Source: an uncultured Bacteroidales bacterium
Lineage (GTDB): Bacteria; Bacteroidota; Bacteroidia; Bacteroidales; UBA932
DNA length: 10,472 nt
Assembly (NCBI GenBank): GCA_946617545.1
Contig: CAMOKK010000033.1
Span: forward strand, 1 to 10,472
Reading direction: 5' to 3'
Part shown: positions 7,362 through 10,472 of the stretch, piece by piece
Position numbering within the stretch: the first letter of the stretch is position 1
Layout: the number at the start of each line of letters is the position of its first letter
Program-made: the position numbers and the translations under genes
The notes under the pieces: model-generated
What the model was told of the DNA's origin: nothing
Databases searched by the model: none
What the model saw: the letters and a program-made list of their open reading frames with translations, nothing else

Positions 7362-8534
7362 ATGAGTTGGATTCATCATTGGTTCCAGGTTGTCCGCCGC
7401 GAAGTGCGTATCATGCGAAGCCGGCCCATCTATCTGCTGGGCTCGCTGGGTGTGATGGCCGTGAGCGCCTTGTTCTTCATCACTTTCTTTGACGAAGGAC
7501 TGCCGCAGAAGCTGCACATCGGCGTGGTCGATCTGGACCAAAGTTCTACTTCAAGGAATTTCCGCCAGCAACTGGACGCCACCCAGATGGGGAGTGTCGT
7601 GGAATTTGCCACGGTGAGCGAGGCGTCCCGGGAACTGGAGACCGGCCGCATCAACGGTTTTGTGGTGATTCCCCATTACTTTGACCGGGAGGTCCAGAGT
7701 TTCCATTCTCCCAAGATGCAGGTATATGTGAACACCATGTACCCGGTAATTGGCGGGGCGCTGGCCTACAAGGACATCCTGTACATGATTAACCTGACCA
7801 ACGGCGCCGTGCAGCGCCAGGTGCTGCGTGCCAAGGGCGTGCCGGACGGGGAAATCATGGCCCGGATTCAACCCTTGACCGTAGATGCCCATGCCGTGGG
7901 GAACGGCCCCACCAACTATGGTTATTACCTGGTGAACATGATTCTGATGGGCATCCTGGCCATGTGCGTCACCCTCATTACGGCCTATTCGGTGGGTGCC
8001 GAGCTCAAATACGGTACTTCCAAGCATCTGCTGGAAACCGCCGACGGCTCCATCGTGGTGGGTATATTGGGAAAACTGGCTCCCTATACGCTCCTGTTCT
8101 CCGTTATCGGCATTGTGCTGCAGCTGCTGCTCTACGGTCCGCTGCACTATCCCATGAACGGCAGCATCCTCTGGCTTGTTTTGGCCACCTTGGTGTTCAT
8201 CTTGGCCTACCAGGCCGTGGGCGTGTTCATCGTGTCCATGGTTCCCACCCTGCGCCTGGGCGTGTGCATATCGGCCCTTTACAGTGTGCTGGGCTTTTCC
8301 TTCGCCGGTTTCACCCTGCCCGTGACTTCGCTGCCTGCCGCCCTGCAGGGCATGTCCGTGATTTTCCCGCTGCGTTTTTATTACCAGCTGTATGTCCGGG
8401 AGGTCCTGTACGGAAGCGGATTTGCCGGCTGGTGGGTCTATCTGGTCCTGATGCTCCTGTTCCTTTTCCTCCCGCTGGCGGGTGCCATCCGGCTCAAGCA
8501 TGCCTATCAGTACCAGAATTATCCTCGTAATTAA
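7362..8534 (+). CDS. ABC-2-type transporter permease subunit 1 (YhhJ/YbhS-like)
   Basis: This 390-aa inner-membrane protein has ABC2_membrane_3-type topology. One N-terminal membrane helix (about 23-43) is followed by a large extracytoplasmic domain (44-185) that begins LHIGVVDLDQSS (51-62). Five more hydrophobic helices lie near 186-209, 231-256, 268-291, 299-320 and 354-375. The FTLPVTSLPAALQGMSVIFPLRFY stretch (317-340) is the conserved re-entrant region near the end of such permeases. The frame is open upstream from 7233 inside the adaptor gene, but the ATG at 7362 gives a proper permease N-terminus and sits 2 nt after the adaptor stop. No Walker A, Walker B or ABC signature is present. 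It probably pairs with the next gene product, which it resembles. Confidence 0.9.
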   Translation: MSWIHHWFQVVRREVRIMRSRPIYLLGSLGVMAVSALFFITFFDEGLPQKLHIGVVDLDQSSTSRNFRQQLDATQMGSVVEFATVSEASRELETGRINGFVVIPHYFDREVQSFHSPKMQVYVNTMYPVIGGALAYKDILYMINLTNGAVQRQVLRAKGVPDGEIMARIQPLTVDAHAVGNGPTNYGYYLVNMILMGILAMCVTLITAYSVGAELKYGTSKHLLETADGSIVVGILGKLAPYTLLFSVIGIVLQLLLYGPLHYPMNGSILWLVLATLVFILAYQAVGVFIVSMVPTLRLGVCISALYSVLGFSFAGFTLPVTSLPAALQGMSVIFPLRFYYQLYVREVLYGSGFAGWWVYLVLMLLFLFLPLAGAIRLKHAYQYQNYPRN

Positions 8535-8537
8535 GCC

Positions 8538-9725
8538 ATGAACTACGTAAGTAATTGGTTCCGAGATATTTGGAACATCTTTGTGAACGAGCTTCGGCTC
8601 ATCGGCCGGGACAATGGCGTGATGCTTATTTTCTGCTTTGCCGGCCTGGTGTATCCCGTGCTTTATAACTTCATCTACCACGACGGGGTGGTGGACGACA
8701 TGCCGGTAGCCGTGGTGGACGATTCCCGCGGCAGCTACAGCCGCCGTTATGTGCAGAAGTTCGACGCCACGCGGGAATGTGCCATCGCCTATGACTGCGT
8801 GTCCATGGCCGAGGCCGAGGAGCTCATGAAAGAGCAGAAGGTTCACGGAATCCTGTACTTCCCCTCCGACTTTGACACCCGTCTGGTGCGGGGGGAGCAG
8901 GCCGCCCTTTCCACCTATGCCGACATGTCCACCTTCCTCTATTACAAGAACATGACTATTGCCTCCAACCTGGTGATGCTGGACGAGGTACATCAGATTC
9001 AGGCCGAGCATTATGCCGCCGCCGGTTTCACCGGACAGGATGCGGTGCAGCTCATCGAGCCGGTCCGCTACGACGACGCCCGCCGGTACAACCCCAACAT
9101 CTCCTTCACCATGTTCTTCATCTACATGGCGCTTATGATGATTCTGCAGCAGGTGATGTTCTACGGTTCCAGCACGCTGGCGGGTACGCTGCGGGAAGAA
9201 GGCCGCAGCTTCGCCCGCCTGGAGAACGGAAACGGGCGGGGCATGGGCCGCATTGTCCTGGGCCGCGGCGGTGCCTATTTCCTGATTTTCCTCTTCCTCG
9301 GGGTTTATGGCGCTATGCTCGTCCCCAACCTCTTCCACATGCCCATGCACACGGACTGGTGGGACATGGTGCTCTTCCTGGCCTTCTTTGTGGCCGATAT
9401 CATCTTCTTCAGCTTTACCTGGTCATCGGCCATTACCAAGCGGGAGACGGTGCTGGTGCTGCTGCTCTTCGTTTCGCCCATTGCGGTGTTCCTGACGGGC
9501 TTCACTTGGCCTACAGAGAATATTCCCGTCTTCTGGCGGATGGTCTCCTACATTTTTCCCACAACCTTCGGCTGCCGGGCCTATATGACCCTTTCACAGA
9601 CCGGAAGCCTGCTGTCCATAGCCCCGGAACTGCGGGCCATCACCATCCAGACGGTGGTGTACTACTTGCTGGCCAGCGTGGCCGTTTATGTGGAAAACTT
9701 GTATATAAGCCGGAAAGAATCCTGA
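8538..9725 (+). CDS. ABC-2-type transporter permease subunit 2 (YbhR-like)
   Basis: This 395-aa partner of the preceding permease starts 3 nt after its stop. Topology is the same: helix near 28-46, extracytoplasmic domain about 47-187 starting MPVAVVDDSRGSYSRRY (55-71), then helices near 188-210, 240-263, 274-296, 302-323 and 368-386. The late TGFTWPTENIPVFWRMVSYIFP region (320-341) corresponds to the conserved GFTLP region of subunit 1. Both extracytoplasmic domains share a VVD...SR...DAT pattern, which suggests an old tandem duplication and a heterodimeric pore. No ATP-binding motif is present and no ATPase gene follows; the next gene is convergent, with 2 nt between stop codons. The substrate is unknown; drugs, toxic metabolites or lipids are typical of the family. 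Confidence 0.9.
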   Translation: MNYVSNWFRDIWNIFVNELRLIGRDNGVMLIFCFAGLVYPVLYNFIYHDGVVDDMPVAVVDDSRGSYSRRYVQKFDATRECAIAYDCVSMAEAEELMKEQKVHGILYFPSDFDTRLVRGEQAALSTYADMSTFLYYKNMTIASNLVMLDEVHQIQAEHYAAAGFTGQDAVQLIEPVRYDDARRYNPNISFTMFFIYMALMMILQQVMFYGSSTLAGTLREEGRSFARLENGNGRGMGRIVLGRGGAYFLIFLFLGVYGAMLVPNLFHMPMHTDWWDMVLFLAFFVADIIFFSFTWSSAITKRETVLVLLLFVSPIAVFLTGFTWPTENIPVFWRMVSYIFPTTFGCRAYMTLSQTGSLLSIAPELRAITIQTVVYYLLASVAVYVENLYISRKES

Positions 9726-9727
9726 AC

Positions 9728-10375
9728 TTAAACTATGATTTCCGGTAGCCGGCCGAAGTCGTCCAAGACATGATTCGCGCCGGCTTTTTTTAATGCCTCG
9801 CCGTCCGAATTGCCGTAGGTGACCCCGCAGGTGAAGGCGCCGGCCCGCTTTCCCATGAGGATGTCCACGGGCATGTCTCCCACCACCAGGGCTTCATCGG
9901 CCCGGAAGTGGAGGTCTCTCAAGGTCTTGAGGACGGGTTCGGGGTTGGGTTTGGCTGCGGAGACGTTGTCGGCCCCCAGGACATAGGAGAAAAAGGGCGC
10001 GATGCCCATGTCCCTCAGGAAATCGTTCAGGGAGAGCGAAAGGCGGGAGGAGGCCACGGTGAGCACGTATCCCCGGGCGTGGAGGGCCTCCAAGGTCTCT
10101 TTTACGTGCGGAAAGAGGCCGGGGATAATCCGGGTTTTGAGCTCGTCGAAGATGGTCCGGTAGGTTTTCACCCAGGCGGGAAGGTCTTCCCTTGCAAGCT
10201 GGGGAAACATGGTGAGGATGCCTTCTTCCAGGGGCAGGCCGATGGTGCGTGAAATCACCCGGTCTTCCAGGACGGGGAAGCCCATCCGGCGCATGGCTTC
10301 CTGGTTGGTCTGGATGATGAGCTCGTGGGTGTCGGCCAGCGTGCCGTCAAAGTCGAAGATGAGGAGTTTAATCAT
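9728..10375 (-). CDS. HAD-superfamily phosphatase (phosphoglycolate phosphatase-like)
   Basis: This 215-aa cytoplasmic hydrolase carries all four HAD motifs. Motif I is DFDGT (8-12), with nucleophile Asp8 and acid/base Asp10. Motif II is the Ser pair in TVASS (106-110), motif III is Lys142 in AAKPNPEP, and motif IV is GDMPVD (166-171), with Asp167 and Asp171 binding Mg2+. A helical cap domain (about 15-85) places it in subfamily IA, alongside Gph and beta-phosphoglucomutase-like proteins. The substrate, a small phosphorylated metabolite, cannot be read from the sequence. The ATG at 10375 is the natural start because it begins directly with the first beta-strand and motif I. It overlaps by 4 nt (ATGA) the stop of the upstream aldo/keto reductase-like gene, so the two probably form an operon with coupled translation. 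It may clear a phosphorylated by-product related to that enzyme, which is inference only. Confidence 0.92.
   Translation of the reverse strand: MIKLLIFDFDGTLADTHELIIQTNQEAMRRMGFPVLEDRVISRTIGLPLEEGILTMFPQLAREDLPAWVKTYRTIFDELKTRIIPGLFPHVKETLEALHARGYVLTVASSRLSLSLNDFLRDMGIAPFFSYVLGADNVSAAKPNPEPVLKTLRDLHFRADEALVVGDMPVDILMGKRAGAFTCGVTYGNSDGEALKKAGANHVLDDFGRLPEIIV
9747..9791 (+). terminator. Probable Rho-independent terminator of the efflux operon, inside the convergent gene
   Basis: AGCCGGC (9747-9753) pairs with GCCGGCT (9779-9785). CGAA (9754-9757) pairs with TTCG (9774-9777), with C9778 bulged. The stem is about 11 bp with a 16-nt loop, and seven Ts follow (9785-9791). It begins 22 nt after the last permease stop, the right place and orientation to end the operon transcript, although it lies within the 3' coding part of the - strand HAD gene. 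Confidence 0.6.
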
Positions 10376-10472
10376 GCCAGGATGCGGTCTATCTTTGCAA
10401 GCTCTTCTGAGGTAAAGTGAGTGTTCTCAAGGGCTTTCAGGTTGTCTTCTATCTGGGAGACGCGGCTGGCGC
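10372..10472 (-). CDS. C-terminal fragment of an aldo/keto reductase-like protein, truncated by window edge
   Basis: Reading the - strand from 10470 gives 32 codons and a TGA at 10374-10372. The peptide begins ASRVSQIEDNLKALENTHF and continues TSEELAKIDRILA. The pattern SxxxQIEDNLKAL followed by an acidic EEL-x-x-ID helix is typical of the last two helices of aldo/keto reductases of the YghZ / L-glyceraldehyde-3-phosphate reductase and Kv-beta type, where the first segment contributes to NADP binding. Only the tail is in the window, so the specific enzyme cannot be decided. The stop overlaps the start of the HAD phosphatase gene (ATGA). Confidence 0.7.
   Translation of the reverse strand, partial: ASRVSQIEDNLKALENTHFTSEELAKIDRILA

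Noticed and set aside
7551..9350. 599-codon open frame on the - strand opposite both permease genes
   Set aside because: It is His/Gly/Gln-rich, without motifs, and spans two well-supported permease genes. It is a codon-bias artefact.

Overview
The window looks like chromosomal DNA from a member of the Bacteroidota, most likely order Bacteroidales, with fairly G+C-rich coding sequence and short A+T-rich gaps. The main clues are repeated TAnnTTTG boxes (the Bacteroidales sigma-ABfr -7 element) just upstream of genes, little sign of Shine-Dalgarno sites, and the gene families present. I cannot name a genus from the sequence. No insertion sequence, phage gene or CRISPR array is visible.

Layout. 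Bases 1-40 are the 3' end of a tRNA (probably Val, anticodon CAC), followed by a strong hairpin/T-tract terminator. Next on the + strand is a large lipoprotein (106-2733) that fuses a GH20 beta-hexosaminidase to a C-terminal GxDLY/SGNH esterase-like module. A membrane-anchored YpfJ-type neutral zinc metallopeptidase (2768-3628) follows with its own promoter. An AraC-family regulator (3635-4567, - strand) converges on it.

The regulator is divergent from a four-gene + strand operon (4755-9725): a TolC-type outer-membrane channel, a HlyD-type periplasmic adaptor, and two ABC-2-type membrane subunits. Gaps inside the operon are only 13, 2 and 3 nt. This is a complete tripartite efflux or secretion set apart from the ATPase, which is absent both from the operon and from the rest of the window. 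A probable terminator for the operon lies inside the 3' end of the convergent gene.

That convergent gene (9728-10375, - strand) is a HAD-superfamily phosphatase. Its start codon overlaps the stop codon of a truncated upstream gene (10372-10472, - strand) that looks like the C-terminus of an aldo/keto reductase, so the two are probably translationally coupled.

How they work together. The AraC regulator most plausibly controls the divergent efflux operon. The GH20-SGNH enzyme would trim N-acetylhexosamine-containing, possibly O-acylated, glycans at the cell envelope. I find no clear evidence of an entirely new system. The most unusual points are the GH20-SGNH fusion and the exporter that lacks an ATPase gene.
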